Shown piece by piece: positions 22,975 to 34,027 of a DNA stretch of 64,000 nt; the stretch's first letter is position 1; each line of letters starts with the position of its first letter. Below the pieces are notes generated by a model. It did not search any database. It was not told where the DNA came from and worked only from the letters and a program-made list of their open reading frames with translations. The stretch is from Limnephilus marmoratus (taxonomy: Eukaryota; Arthropoda; Insecta; Trichoptera; Limnephilidae), in assembly GCA_917880885.1 (NCBI GenBank), contig OU862928.1:39792962-39856961 (forward strand). Direction: 5' to 3'. Position numbers and translations under genes: made by a program.

Positions 22975-24072
22975 ATTACCGAGATTAAGAAAAAGGCTCA
23001 TCTAATAAACTCACTTGAAACGGAGACCTTGACTCTTCTGTCCAACTTATGTTTCCCGATTAAAATCACAGATGTTACGTTTGAGAAATTAATTGAGTTG
23101 CTAAAAAAACATTGTGGTAAATGTAGATCTCTTTTTCAAGAGCGGGAATCATTTTTCCAAACTAAACAGAATCATAACGAATCGATTAGGGATTTCGCCG
23201 CCAGACTCCGAGGACTCAGTTCATACTGTCAGTTCGGAAACAGGCTGGAGGATAATCTTGTAGACGTGTTTGCAATCGGTCTACTTCCGGGTCCAGTACG
23301 GGTAAAATTGTTTGTTGAAGGGCCTAAACAAAACTTTAATCAACTAGTTGAACTTGCAGTGACCGCGAAAGGTCCGGAGGTCGATTCAATCAAGATGAAG
23401 TTGGAAGTAAATTCGGTAAAGGAATTTGGAAGATCGGCTTCTCCGGCGCGAGAAGTAAATTCGGTAAAGAGATTTGGAAGATCGGCTTCTCCGGCGCGAA
23501 AACTTTATTATCGGTCGAATAGTTCCGATTCATGTAGGTCGGATAAACAAGTTAAACCCGGTTCATCTCTAAAGAAGTGTAAGATTTGTGGGAAATCAAA
23601 TCATGACACTCATAACTGTAAGTTTAAGCAAGCTAAATGTTATTCTTGCGGTAAATTGGGTCATTTACAGAGATTTTGTAAAAACGGGTCAGTAAAATCA
23701 GTTATGAATTGTAATAATGAAAATGTAGCTTTTGTTAAGGCAATCAAGGCACAATTGAAATTAAATGGGAAATCCTTCGAAGCGATGATTGATTCAGGTT
23801 CATCAGTTTGTGTTATTCCGGAGACATTATTTTGTAAACATTTCAGTAATATAGAGTTGTCACCCGAAACACGAAAAATTTCAGGTTACGACGGGAATAT
23901 GTTGACTGTTGTGGGTAATGCAAATTTCAAGGTAGAATACAATAATCTAGTTAGGTTAATAACCTTTATCGTTGTGACAAACGGATCGGTTCTGGTTGTA
24001 GGAAGAGATTTCATGGAAATCTTTAACCTCAACATTAGTTCAAAACAAAGTGCTATCAATTCAGTTTCGTAA
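22975..24072 (+). pseudogene. Gypsy gag remainder with zinc knuckles, and protease
   Basis: Reads ITEIKKKAHLINSLETET onward (capsid), then two CCHC knuckles (CKICGKSNHDTHNC and CYSCGKLGHLQRFC), then the aspartic protease with catalytic DSGSS and the flap region ending VVGRDFMEIFNL. A duplicated stretch around FGRSASPARE appears twice near 23430-23500. TAA at 24070-24072 interrupts the frame, which then continues. Confidence 0.8.
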
Positions 24073-25566
24073 GAAGTTTTTGAGAGAAAACTAGGGCGAT
24101 TTAATAAATTCAAAGTGAATTTTAAAGTGAAGAAAGAAGACTACGGGTCTGATTTCGTAAGTTTTGTTAGCAATTGTGAACATCTTGACGTTAATTCGAT
24201 TAGGGAAGCCACTAAAGTAGATACGGTCATTCAAGGCGTAATGACGTGTTTAAGGCAAGGGTGGCCCAAACGGGTTAAACGCGAGGAGGAATTATGGAAA
24301 TTCTGGATAAAAAGGAACGAACTTTCGATTGTTAAGGATTGTTTATTTTGGCAACATAGAATTATTGTTCCAAGTTCGTTGCATAAAAAAGTGTTAGAGC
24401 TCGTGCACCGTTCACACATAGGTATTGTTAAGATGAAAGGGTTAGCAAAAGGTTATTTTTGGTGGGCATCGCTGAGCAAAGATTTAGAGAAAATTGTTCA
24501 GGAATGTCCAGAATGCGCGTCGACGAAACAATCTCCGCCAAAGAGTCAATTATCGGTATGGCCTAATTCTGGGAAGGTCTGGAGTAGGTTACACCTGGAT
24601 TATAGTGGACCGCTGGCAGGGAAAATGTTTCTGGTCGTCTGCGACTCATTCACTAAATGGGTCGACTGTATTGAAGTTCAAAGGGCAGATTCAGCTAATA
24701 CTATATTTGAATTGAGGAAATTATTTTCAAATTTTGGCTACCCTGAACTCATAGTGTCAGATAACGGAACTTGTTTCACGAGTGAAATATTCCAACAGTT
24801 TCTTCGGGAAAACAATATTAAATTCATGTCATCTCCAGTTATGCACCCAAAAAGTAATGGTATCGCTGAAAATTCAGTGAAAACTACTAAGAGTTTTCTT
24901 AAAAAACTTATGGTAGGAAATAAATTTCAGGTTGATTACAAGGATAAATTGTTACAGTTTTTGACCGATTATAGAAATAATCCACATTGTATGACGGGAG
25001 TCGAGCCAGCAGTTTTATTGTTTGGTAGGAAACTTAGATCTGCTTTTGACAGTCTCATTCCGAAAGAGAATGAACGGGTTGTGTCAAAACAACATGATTT
25101 GGCGAATAAAAATATTGAGGCCAATCAACGTAAACAAACTAAGTATTATGGTGGTGTAAAAACAAGAAATTTTATTGTGGGACAAAAATGTTTAGTTAAA
25201 GATTTCAAGAAAAATAATAAATTTACATGGGTAAAGGGAATTGTTACAGATAAAATTTGAAAAAAATTATATTTGGTAAAAACTTGTGATTCTCAATTAA
25301 TTTGGAAACGTCATGTGGATCAGATGAGGAACTTGTCAGTGTCTTGGGGTGATGTTGAGTCAGATTTGCCAGATTCCGCGTCTGATGACACGAGGACTGA
25401 GCACTCTGAGAAAGAGTTGTCCAATCTGTGGAGTGAGTTGACGGTGTTTTCTCCTGATTTCAGATTTGCGGAGGGAGGAGAGAGGTCACCGGAGGTCACA
25501 GACACGGCAATCGCTGGTCCAAGTAAAAGTTCAAATCCCTGGTTGGGGAGACTCCGCCCAAGATAG
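24073..25566 (+). pseudogene. Gypsy integrase, RT/RNase H deleted
   Basis: Right after the first residues of the RT region (VNFKVKKE) the frame jumps to DYGSDFVSFVSN, which in the related element at 37-41 kb lies beyond RNase H. About 1.4 kb is therefore missing. The integrase follows: HHCC zinc domain (LVHRSHIGIVK, CPECASTKQ), catalytic Asp in HLDYSGP, Asp in VSDNGTCF, Glu in GIAENSVK (DDE core). A TGA at 25258 interrupts the C-terminal domain, which continues WKRHVDQM to 25566. The element could not self-replicate but could have been mobilised in trans. Confidence 0.82.
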
Positions 25567-25766
25567 TCCACAAGGAAGGAACGGAAAGCCTTCTAACTTA
25601 ATATAATTTTGTGTGAAATATTAATAATGATGTGTTTATGAAAAAAACATTATAAGAACCAACTTGAGTGAAATATCAGTATAATATTTACAGTGTTTGA
25701 ATTATATAGAATCATGAAATACTTGAAATACTTAAATATGTAGCGACTGATTTACAGGGGGAAGGG

Positions 25767-26037
25767 TGTGATATATGCAATTATATCCATGTAGTAATTC
25801 GGAAATGTTCGGGTCCGCCGAACATTGCCGAAAGGGCTTACGAGCCGGGACAGGACAGCGCTCTAGTCTGTGGCAGCTGCCAGATCCATTCTAACTTCCG
25901 TTATAATCAGTCGCTACCGAGACAAATAATATACTACTCATTGAATCAATTGTACATTACAATAAAGGACGAAGAACTTACGTTGAACTATAATTATTAT
26001 TGTGTGGCAAGTAAGGCCACAATAAAAGAACATCACA
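25767..26037 (+). repeat. Right LTR of the 19-26 kb Gypsy element
   Basis: The 271-bp partner of the left LTR, preceded by the polypurine tract and followed by the TTAT target duplication. Confidence 0.9.
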
Positions 26038-26041
26038 TTAT

Positions 26042-27075
26042 GAGAATTTGGTAATATTTTCTTTTTTGTCCTTTAATCCATTTTTTAATTTAGAGTATGA
26101 ATTTATTTTTGTTTTCTTCTATTTTATTTTCAAGGATAAGACTGTTGAATGCTTTATTAGCATGATATTTATAGTGCTTTTACCCAGAGCTTGTATTCAC
26201 AAGTTTTTCATCAATTTCAATCCCAAAGATATTTAATACTTTTTGTTTGGGTTATAGACGGGCAGGAACATTGTGGAAAAGTATTTTGATATTCATGTAA
26301 TTTGAGGGTATGCTCATTCATTGGTTGTCCTCTTTTGTTTTTGGAGAAAGTTAGATATTTAGTTTTATTAAAATTTACTGTAAGGGAGTTTACTTTTAGC
26401 CAGTTTTGAAGTACAGCCAGGCCATGTTCCGCCTCGTTGTAGATTCTTATCCAATCTTGTTCGTGGAATATAATAACAGTATCATCTGCAAAGCTCATTA
26501 TGTTTCCATTGATGGGAAGATTCATAAGGTCATTTATATAATACAGAAATAGTATAGGTTCTAATACGCTTCCCTGGGGGACCCCGAATTTAATTGGTAG
26601 AGATTTACTCTTTCTTTTACCAATTTGTACAATTTGTTCTCTTCCAATTAAGTAACTTCTACGTAGGTTTGAGTTGTTTCGGTTATTCCATTTTTTTTAG
26701 TTTGTAGTACAGTATTTCATGATCAATTGTATCGAAAGTTTTTTGAAGATCAATGAAAAATGCTAAGTATTTTTTGCCTTCATCCAGTTTTCTAATAATT
26801 GTATTTGCTACATTAGCTATAGCGTCACCCCTACCCAGGTTTTCCTAAAACCATACTGCGTAGGTGGTAATATTTTATTAGTACCTATCCAAAAATGTAA
26901 GCACTTGTTTTTTTTATTTTTTTTTCTAATATTTTCGATAGAGGAGTTAAAATGCTAATTGGTCGATAATTTGATATATCATTTGGGACCGTTTTTATAA
27001 AATGGTATTATAGCAATTTTAGGACAAGCAGGAAAAACATCTTTCGATGATGATAGATTTAAAAAGTGCGTCAGT
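26042..27075 (-). pseudogene. LINE RT fragment, minus strand
   Basis: The minus strand from 27075 reads an RT start (FPACPKIAIIPFYKNG), then several frameshifted pieces, FGVPQGSVLEPILFLYYIN, and the catalytic FADD in MSFADDTVIIFHEQDW (26217-26525). The N-terminal half and the thumb are lost. The T run of the next LINE abuts it at 27076, so it was probably the insertion site. Confidence 0.65.
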
Positions 27076-27181
27076 AGTTTTTTTTTTATTTTTTTATTCC
27101 AGTTAAAAGAAAATTACATTTTCACTCATTTAACTAGAAATTTTTATACACATTAAGATAAATAAATATTTCAATACAGCG

Positions 27182-27907
27182 CTATTCTATTTCATTATTT
27201 TGATAATCAAGAATAAATATAAATATATTTTTTTTAAATTTACCCAGCTTCTTTTCGTTTTTAATGTCATTTGGGAGACAATTATAGAAGTTGCCCCCTT
27301 CGTAACCAATGGATTGTTTACCATAGTTAGTGTGGATGGTGTTTAAATGTATGTTATCGCGTTGTCGTGTAAAGTGTTTATGTACTTGGGACGTTTTAAT
27401 GAATTCTGTGTTTGTGTGTACGAGATTATTTTGTATTTTGTATATAAGGAGACATGACGTATTGTATTCATATAGTTTTCTTAATGTTAATAGTTTTGTT
27501 TCCATACATAATTTTTTTGTGGATGTTCTGGGCTTGTAATTAAATAGTTTTTTGATTACCTTGTTTTGTATTACCTGTAATTCATTTATGTGTGTTTCAC
27601 ATGCATTTCCCCAGATTTCAATCAAATAATTTAAATGTGAGTGTACGAGACTATAGTATAAACCTATTTTTAATTTATTTGGCAACAAATATGATAGCCG
27701 GCTAAATACGCTAATTAAGGGGGTGATTTTATCTTTAATACCTTGTATGTGTTGTTTAAATGTCAAATGCTGATCAATGCACAGCCCAAGATATTTTTCC
27801 TGGATCAGGATTTGCAGGTCGTTGTTTTCAATTTTTAAGGGTAAATGAGGAGGAATTATTTTACGGGTTGAGCTTAAAATCATGTATCCCGTTTTTTTAA
27901 CATTCAT
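27182..27907 (-). pseudogene. RT thumb/C-terminal block of the minus-strand LINE
   Basis: A 241-residue open frame starts just after the YADD box: TGYMILSS, then KYLGLCIDQHLTFKQHI, LSYLLPNKLKIGLYYSLVHS, LNYLIEIWGN. These are the standard Jockey RT palm/thumb motifs. It ends at the natural C-terminus before a short 3' UTR. Confidence 0.75.
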
Positions 27908-28978
27908 TGTTAAAACATTTGATTGGAGCCAACTGTTGATTTGTTCTAGGTCTCTTTGTGCATTTTCTAGTAAGATGTCAAAATCTTTACCCCAGTAGAA
28001 AATTGCTGTATCATCAGCATATAAAAAGATTTCACCATTTAAAATTAATTGCGAAATATCATTGATATAAATTTGGAACAGTAGTGGACCTAGTTTGGAC
28101 CCCTGCGGAACTCCGTAGTTTATTGGAACGTATTTGCTATTTTATTGTTAATGCTAACGAATTGCTTTCTATTGCTAAGATATGATTTGAGTAGATTGAG
28201 AGCAGGACCAACTACACCAATTTTCTCGAGTTTCTTGAGAAGTATGTCATGACTAACTGTATCAAATGCTTTTTGAAGTTCAACTAATATAGATAAAATA
28301 TAATTTCCACCATCAATGCCGCTTCTAAGTTTATTAATTAAGTCATTTATTGGTCCTAGTGTGTTCGATTTTTTCCTAAAGCCGTATTGTTTTTTATATA
28401 AGAATTTTTTTTAGCAGAAAATTGTTTAATCTTTCGTAAATTACACGTTCAAAAATTTAGATAAAATTGGTAAAATTGAGATGGGTCTGTAGTTTGAGGT
28501 ATTTGTTTTGGACCCACCTTTGTGGATTTAGTATCACCTTAGCAATTTTACAGCTATCGGGAAAAGTTCCTTCTTTAAAACATTGATTGATTAATTTTGT
28601 TAAAGTAGGTATCAATTCAGTGGAGAGACTTAGCACTGTCTAACATTTGAGTGAATCGTAACCAGCACTTGCATTTGGTTTTAGAGATTTTAATATTTGA
28701 CTTATTTCTAACTCCGTAGTGGGCTGGAGATATAAAGATTCAATGCTGTCATGCACTAACGTTATTTCATTGGCTGGATTGTGTTTGACTTTGCCATGTA
28801 TATTGGCGGCTAGGGAAGAGCCAATGTTGCAAAAGAAATTGTTAAATTGGTCCCGTATCTCTACATTGTTAGTGATTATGTCATCACTATGATTAATTTA
28901 TTACAAAAATTTCTTGAGGTGTAAGATTAATTCTTAAGAATATTATTAATTAAGTTCCAAGTTTTTTTACTGTTATTT

Positions 28979-30014
28979 TCACATTTTTTTAAAAAGATTA
29001 CTGTAGTGTGTTTGTTTTAAGTTTCGTTTTTTTGTAGTGACATTATTTCTTATTTTTAAAAATTCTGCTTTTAATAAGGTGTTATTTGGTTGTTTTTTTA
29101 GTTTCAGATGTAATTTATTCTTTTTATTGATTAATTTTATAAGGTCTTTGGTTATCCAGTCTGGGTTATTTATGTTTTTGGTTTTAATTTTAGTGGTACT
29201 ATTAGAATTAATTTTGTTTTTTAAGTAGTACACAAGATTGTCATAATTTAATACCGAGTTGTCATTCATATTTAGATGAAAGGGATTTTGCATGATATCA
29301 TTCTTTAGATTATCAAGATTAATGTGTGTATATTTTTGGGACGATTTTAAAGATGTCCTTTTAACATATATGTGAATTACGTCAAGGAGTAGTGTATTGT
29401 GATCAGATATGGAATTATCACAGTTCGTTAGTGAGTATGATAGTTTTGTATCTGTGAGTACATGATCCATGAATGTGTTTGTATTTTCTGTGATGCGTGT
29501 AGCATGTTTTTTTGTTTATTTTGTTCAAAATAGTGTAATTATTAAATCTAATTATATTTGTATATTTACAAGTATGTATATTGGTTGAGTCAAGCAGATT
29601 TATATTAAAGTCTCCAAATACAATACCTCTTTAATACGATTCTAGATGATAGTATAGTGTTTCCAGGAAGTCTTTGAAAACAGTATTTGGTTTTTTGTAC
29701 ACTAAACCTATTTTTAGATTGAGCTTGTTTACATGAAGCCATAGAAAGTTGTTATCGGGGTCACTAGTGTTATTAATCATATTATATTCCAAAGAATCTT
29801 TTATAAATATAGAGATTCCTCCTCCAGCTCCCTGCAGCCGGCAAGATGCTTCGTGTTTGTATCCTTCAAGGTTGACGTACTTTAGGTCCGCTTCTTTGAG
29901 CCAGGTCTCACACAGTATGATAATGTTGAAGTTCGATTTCGTAGATTTTAGTAGGCATTTGATGTCATCCAGTTTACCTTTCAAGCTTCTCACATTTAGG
30001 TACATAAGGGACAT
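28979..30014 (-). pseudogene. Endonuclease block of the minus-strand LINE
   Basis: Two open pieces, 30014-29631 (endonuclease N-terminus, LNVRSLK, ILCETW, GLVYKKPNT) and 29470-28979 (MDHVLTD, the SDHNTLLL catalytic box, then a basic linker NKKNKLHLKLKKQP), with a frameshifted gap between. Confidence 0.75.
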
Positions 30015-30239
30015 TGAGGTTTTTCAATTGAGGTTGGATTAACGATTAACTCATTTTGTAGGTATTTCATTGATTTGCTTGATATCAGTTCATTTCTCGA
30101 TGAGGTATTTGTGTTTAAGGAGGCTATAATATTTCTTATTTCATCACTTGTTATCTTGACTATATTGAGGCTGTTTTCATGATGTACATCATCAATCCTA
30201 CAGTCAGACATGAGGATAGTTCTGTTCACTGTGAGTCAG

Positions 30240-30350
30240 TACTTGACTATTTAAATTAGACTTTTGTTAACACGAATAGTTACAGTTTAAAGAGAGTGGT
30301 TTTCACCACTATGAATCAGCAAAAGACTCCTTAAATGGGATTTTATGAAT
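30240..30350 (-). pseudogene. Zinc-finger remnant
   Basis: The minus strand shows KSHLRSLLLIHSGEN in one frame and CNYSC in another, consistent with a single broken C2H2 finger and linker. Weak on its own, but it fits the neighbouring relics. Confidence 0.4.
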
Positions 30351-30394
30351 ATTAACATTTAATTTCGGAATTATATTTGTACTGTATAATTGAT

Positions 30395-30900
30395 AATCTT
30401 ACTAATATTATAAACGCGAAAGTTTGTACGGATGTTATGTGTGTTTGTTACTCTTTCACGCAAAAAAAAAACTAAATGGATTTTGGTTATTTCCTTTTGG
30501 GGTATTATGCCGTGTTGCGCTACCTCCTCCTTTAGCCAACGTTTCGGACAGCGTTACAGTGTCCATCATCAGGGCAGATGATGGACACTGTAACGCTGTC
30601 CGAAACGTTGGCTAAAGGAGGAGGTAGCGCAACACGGCATAATACCCCAAAAGGAAATAACCATAAAATTTTTGGCCGTGAAAACCTAAAATCATATCTA
30701 AATGGATTTTGATGAAACTTATCAATAATATAGCTCATATATCAGAATAACATATAGGCTATAATTTATAAAACTAGCTAGTAAGGGGACGCGGGAGGGG
30801 AACGGGGACGCACGGGAAAGGTGATTCAGAGAGACACAATGTATTTCATTGAATATGGCATTGCAACGCACGCCAGGAAAAAAGCTATTAAATATATAAT
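30395..30900 (+). mobile_element. Helitron-like non-autonomous repeat, interrupted
   Basis: Starts TCTTACTAATATTATAAACG, which resembles the 5' TC start I associate with lepidopteran Helitrons, followed by GTTTGTTACTCTTTCACGC. It is interrupted by a 14-bp-duplicated insertion (30486-30697). The block after 30785 (GGACGCGGGAGGGGAACGGG, GGCATTGCAACGCACGCC) recurs inverted at 44464-44700, where it ends in CTAGT. Assignment rests on remembered ends. Confidence 0.45.
30486..30697. mobile_element. Retro-inserted palindrome with hammerhead-like core
   Basis: Flanked by a perfect 14-bp duplication CTAAATGGATTTTG (30472-30485 and 30698-30711). Most of it is a perfect inverted repeat: arms 30485-30570 and 30577-30662 (86 bp each), loop AGGGCA. 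The right arm contains GATGATGGACACTGTAACGC followed by TGTCCGAAACGTTGGC. This matches the repeats at 45669 and 54071, where the preceding bases complete CTGATGA. Penelope-like elements are known to carry hammerhead ribozymes and to insert as inverted copies with target duplications, so this may be such a fragment (inference). Confidence 0.6.
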
Positions 30901-31690
30901 CGGTTAATTTATTAAAATTTTGTAAAACACTTATTTAATATGTTGCTATCTACATAGCAATCTAGAGGGGTTACAAAACTCATTTTGAGAAGAGAGGGAT
31001 TTACAAACATAAATGGGAGGTAGTACCAATTTTACACATTTCGGTGAATAAAAAAATATGTTAGTTAAAAATTCAGACTGCAGTAAAAAATAAAGAGGAT
31101 AGATAATTAAGAAACCTAAATAAAATTTACAATCTTAAGTAGAAATAAACAACGATAAGAAACGGAGAAAATAATATACAGATCAGAAAAAAAATAATTT
31201 TCAACTTTATTATAATTTAAGATTAGTTAAGTTTTAACAATCAAAGTTATTAGTAAAGTTGGCGATTTCTTTCAGTGTGATATTTTGGTTCCTTTCCGCT
31301 TACTTAAATAATATTTTATAAATGTACTTCAAAGTTTGAAGTTGCACACACCAACTGGTTTTCCAAATTTACCTCACTTATGCTTTACAAACGTATGTAT
31401 ATGCTAAGGCATTAAGAATTTTTCGGGCAAAATATCTGAAGTTAGTACATCGATTCCTCATTGCAAGTGGATTGTGACTTCTCAGCTTCCATTACTATGT
31501 GCGGTAAAATTATAGAAAGGGTAATAATTGCGGGGGGGGTGGTTTTAGGGCCGCGGGAGGCCCACGGGTTGGCCGGACCTCTTGAAAGAAATACATGAAC
31601 GCTGCGTAAGTATAGTAAGTGACAAACTTTAATGCCGACCTGATATTGATACAGATATCGTCGCAATAGGCGAGTTTAAGATCCAAAAGG
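30901..31690. other. AT-rich stretch without supported gene
   Basis: Open frames here are short and unlike known domains. A G run lies near 31532. The minus frame 31442-31666 has no recognisable motif. Confidence 0.3.
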
Positions 31691-31770
31691 TACCTGCATA
31701 TGGTATGTTCATAAGGTTTTTCTCCAGTATGGGTAAGCGCGTGACATTAGGAATGCGTCAGGCGCTCGGA
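31690..31770 (-). pseudogene. Zinc-finger linker remnant
   Basis: The minus strand reads ALTHTGEKPYEHTICRY, the end of one C2H2 finger, the canonical linker and the start of a broken next one. Probably the 3' relic of another copy of the zinc-finger gene family. Confidence 0.6.
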
Positions 31771-31799
31771 GCAGCCTGACGCATTCTGGCCGGTCTCGT

Positions 31800-32530
31800 T
31801 ATCCCTTATTAAATAAGAGGGATAATTAACATTTTGAAACCTTAAAAGTGTCAAATAATGTTTATTACTCTGTGTACATTACATATGTGAACTCAAAATA
31901 ATTTTATCGTAATCAGTGTGGACGTATAACGAGTTTTAAAAATATGTGCAGATTGTTATCGTGATTCATTAGATGCGAAGTGTTTAAAACCCAGGATGGG
32001 TAGCGAACATTCACCAGATGTGGTCATTTGTTCGGTCGTTGAGTGTCATAGCCGTACCCCTGCGCACCCCGCACCTTTACTGCAACCCCTGCTGCTCGCC
32101 GTTCCGCCCGCAGTCGCTGTATTTACGACTGTGGACCCGTTCGGTGTGTGGGCCACCGAAGCGGCCTTCTAAGAAACGCACCAGAGAAGAAAACAAACTG
32201 AGGACCTCTGCAATCTCTACATCCCTAGCTGCCCCCGCTGCCAACCGCCCGCGCCTGCCCCCCGCCCCTAAGCACATGGACTAGGAAGTCATCGGACTGA
32301 ACCCGCGCCCTTCGGTTTCTACCAGTGCCGTACGTATGGAGTGATAAATGACAAAATAAAATACCTAAGAGACAGTGTTTAAAACAACAATCAATAATAA
32401 TAGTTCATAGTGACAATTATTACAGTGTATTACGAGTATTTACATTTTAGTTAGCGTTGATTACATGTTATTTTTATGGTTTCTTTGCAACTATTGTAAT
32501 GAACTGCAGATTTATTAAATATAGGTTTTG
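31800..32530 (+). other. Anonymous stretch with a GC-rich open frame
   Basis: 32018-32284 is an 88-codon plus-strand frame (Pro/Arg/Ser-rich, ending APKHMD) within locally GC-rich DNA. It has some coding look but no domain I know. It could be an exon or a retroelement ORF1 scrap. Confidence 0.25.
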
Positions 32531-32534
32531 AGTA

Positions 32535-32610
32535 TGTGTGAGTAAGATTAAGTTAGGTTAAGTTAGATTAAGTAGATTAAGTTAGATTAAGTAAGATTAA
32601 TTTAGACTAA
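32535..32610. repeat. GATTAAGTTA short tandem repeat
   Basis: Imperfect repeats of GATTAAGTTA/GGTTAAGTTA immediately before the 128-bp satellite. Confidence 0.75.
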
Positions 32611-32639
32611 GGATGTTACGTAGATTACTAAATACATAA

Positions 32640-33366
32640 GGTAAATGTATTATTGGGGGGCAAGAATTCCAATAATCCATGCGCTTGATAGCTGCAAGAC
32701 GAGTTGTTATCTAGCCCCTACATAGTTAAGTAAATTAAAATACGTACATATAAAAAGATATTTTATTTTATTTGATTTATTGGGGGGCTAGAATTCCAAC
32801 AATCCATGCGCTTGATAGCTGCAAGACGAGTGGTTATCTGGCCCCCTACATAGTTAAGTAAATTAAAATACGTACATATAAAAAGATATTTTATTTTATT
32901 TGATTTATTGGGGGGCTGGAATTCCAACAATCCATGCGCTTGATAGCTGCAAGACGAGTGGTTATCTAGCCCCCTACATGGTTAAGTAAATTAAAATACG
33001 TATGTACATATAAAAAGATATTTTATTTTATTTGATTTATTGGGGGGCTAGAATTCCAACAATCCATGCGCTTGATAGCTGCAAGACGAGTGGTTATCTG
33101 GCTCCCTACATGGTTAAGTAAATTAAAATACGTACATATAAAAAGATATTTTATTTTATTTGATTTATTGGGGGGCTAGAATTCCAACAATCCGTGCGCT
33201 TGATAGCTGCAAGACGAGTGGTTATCTAGCCCCTACATAGTTAAGTAAATTAAAATACGTACATATAAAAATATATTTTATTTTATTTAATTTATCGGGG
33301 GGCTAGAATTCCAATAATCCATGCGCTTGATAGCTGCAAGACGAGTTGTTATCTAGCCTCCTAAGT
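32640..33366. repeat. Six-copy 128-bp satellite with a hairpin in each unit
   Basis: GAATTCC anchors fall at 32663, 32791, 32919, 33051, 33179 and 33305 (spacing 126-132). Each unit has GGGGGGCTAGA ... TCTAGCCCCC, about 10 paired bases enclosing roughly 45 nt that include CTTGATAGCTGCAAG, itself a small hairpin. Between hairpins is the AT-rich TACGTACATATAAAAAGATA. Variants keep pairing (CTAG/CTGG changes make G-U pairs), hinting at structure. Confidence 0.85.
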
Positions 33367-33374
33367 TAAGTAAA

Positions 33375-33480
33375 TTCTAATGTAAAATCCAAGCTAATTT
33401 GTACAGCGCTCTTGAGGCGATTTTTCGCAAAAACAGCGCTATATAAGTTGTCCAAATTAATTATTATTATTATTATTGTG
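33375..33480. repeat. L2/CR1-like LINE 3' tail
   Basis: GCGCTCTTGAGGCGATTTTT, then CGCAAAAACAGCGCTATATA and a (TTA)n run ending near 33478. The same tail occurs at 47530-47600 after a recognisable LINE C-terminus, and broken versions lie at 34930, 35580, 63255 and 63870. Confidence 0.6.
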
Positions 33481-33535
33481 CCTTTCGAGAACACGTTTAG
33501 CTGCAGTAAGGACAATAACAAAAATTTTCTCGAGT

Positions 33536-34027
33536 TTAGGTAAGCATCCCTTTTTGGAACTTGAATATCTGAATATGACCGTGGGTAAGCTTTTTCTCCA
33601 GCATTGGTCCGCAAGTGACTTTATTTCCCTTTCGAGAAGATAAAAATAAGGAACATGAATAAGGTTTTTCCCCAGTATGGGTAAGAGTATGACGATTTAA
33701 TAGTCCATTTTCAGGACAAGAATAGCGCTTAAAGAACATGTGTGAGGTTTTAATATCCCCTTTTTAGAATATGGATAGCTGCATAAATAAAATTGAATAA
33801 GGTTTTCTCCAGTATGGCTAAGCGATTTAAATATTCCTTCCTAGAACATGAATAGCTCCATAAGGAACAAGAATAAGGTTTTTCTCGAGTATGGGAAAGC
33901 ATTCGGAACTTGAATATCCACAATATGAATATGAATAAGGTTTTTCTTCAGTGTGGATAACCAAGAGCCGATTTGATTTTTCCTTCCGATAACATGAATA
34001 GCTGCAGTAGAAACATGAATAAGGTTT
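33536..34027 (-). pseudogene. Degenerate 3' finger array of zinc-finger gene 1
   Basis: Past the stop at 34028, further finger blocks can be read in shifted frames (IHVIGRKNQIGS, ENGLLNRHTLTHTGEKPYSC near 33700), each with stops or indels. They once extended the array. Confidence 0.75.

Larger units (their letters stand above)
19046..26037 (+). mobile_element. Ty3/Gypsy LTR retrotransposon, RT-deleted, split by a LINE
   Basis: Two LTRs (19046-19312 and 25767-26037) begin TGTGATATATGCAA and end CATCACA, with a 4-bp TTAT duplication outside (19042-19045 and 26038-26041). After the left LTR comes TGGCGCAGCCG, a tRNA primer site ending in TGG. A purine tract (CAGGGGGAAGGG) precedes the right LTR. 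Inside are gag, zinc knuckles, protease and integrase, but no reverse transcriptase or RNase H. A 3-kb LINE interrupts gag. In-frame stops at 24070 and 25258 further disable it. LTRs are close to identical, so insertion is recent. Confidence 0.88.
27076..30235 (-). mobile_element. Minus-strand Jockey-type LINE, ORF2 only, decayed
   Basis: Starts with a T run at 27078-27105 (its A tail). Reading leftward from 30014: endonuclease MSLMYLNVRSLKGKLDDI with LCETWLKEADL and GGGISIFIKDS, then MDHVLTDTKLS and ISDHNTLLLD (29470-28979). Next comes an RT region with stops around 28950-28150 (YGVPQGSKLGPLLFQIY, YADDTAIFYWG), and the thumb/C-terminus 27907-27182. The 30229-29996 frame may be the end of ORF1 or the start of ORF2. 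Short GTCAGTA occurs at both ends (about 27068 and 30235) and could be the target duplication. Confidence 0.75.

Noticed and set aside
32640..33366. CRISPR-like array
   Set aside because: Direct repeats of 128 bp without unique spacers, in a eukaryotic genome. It is a satellite.
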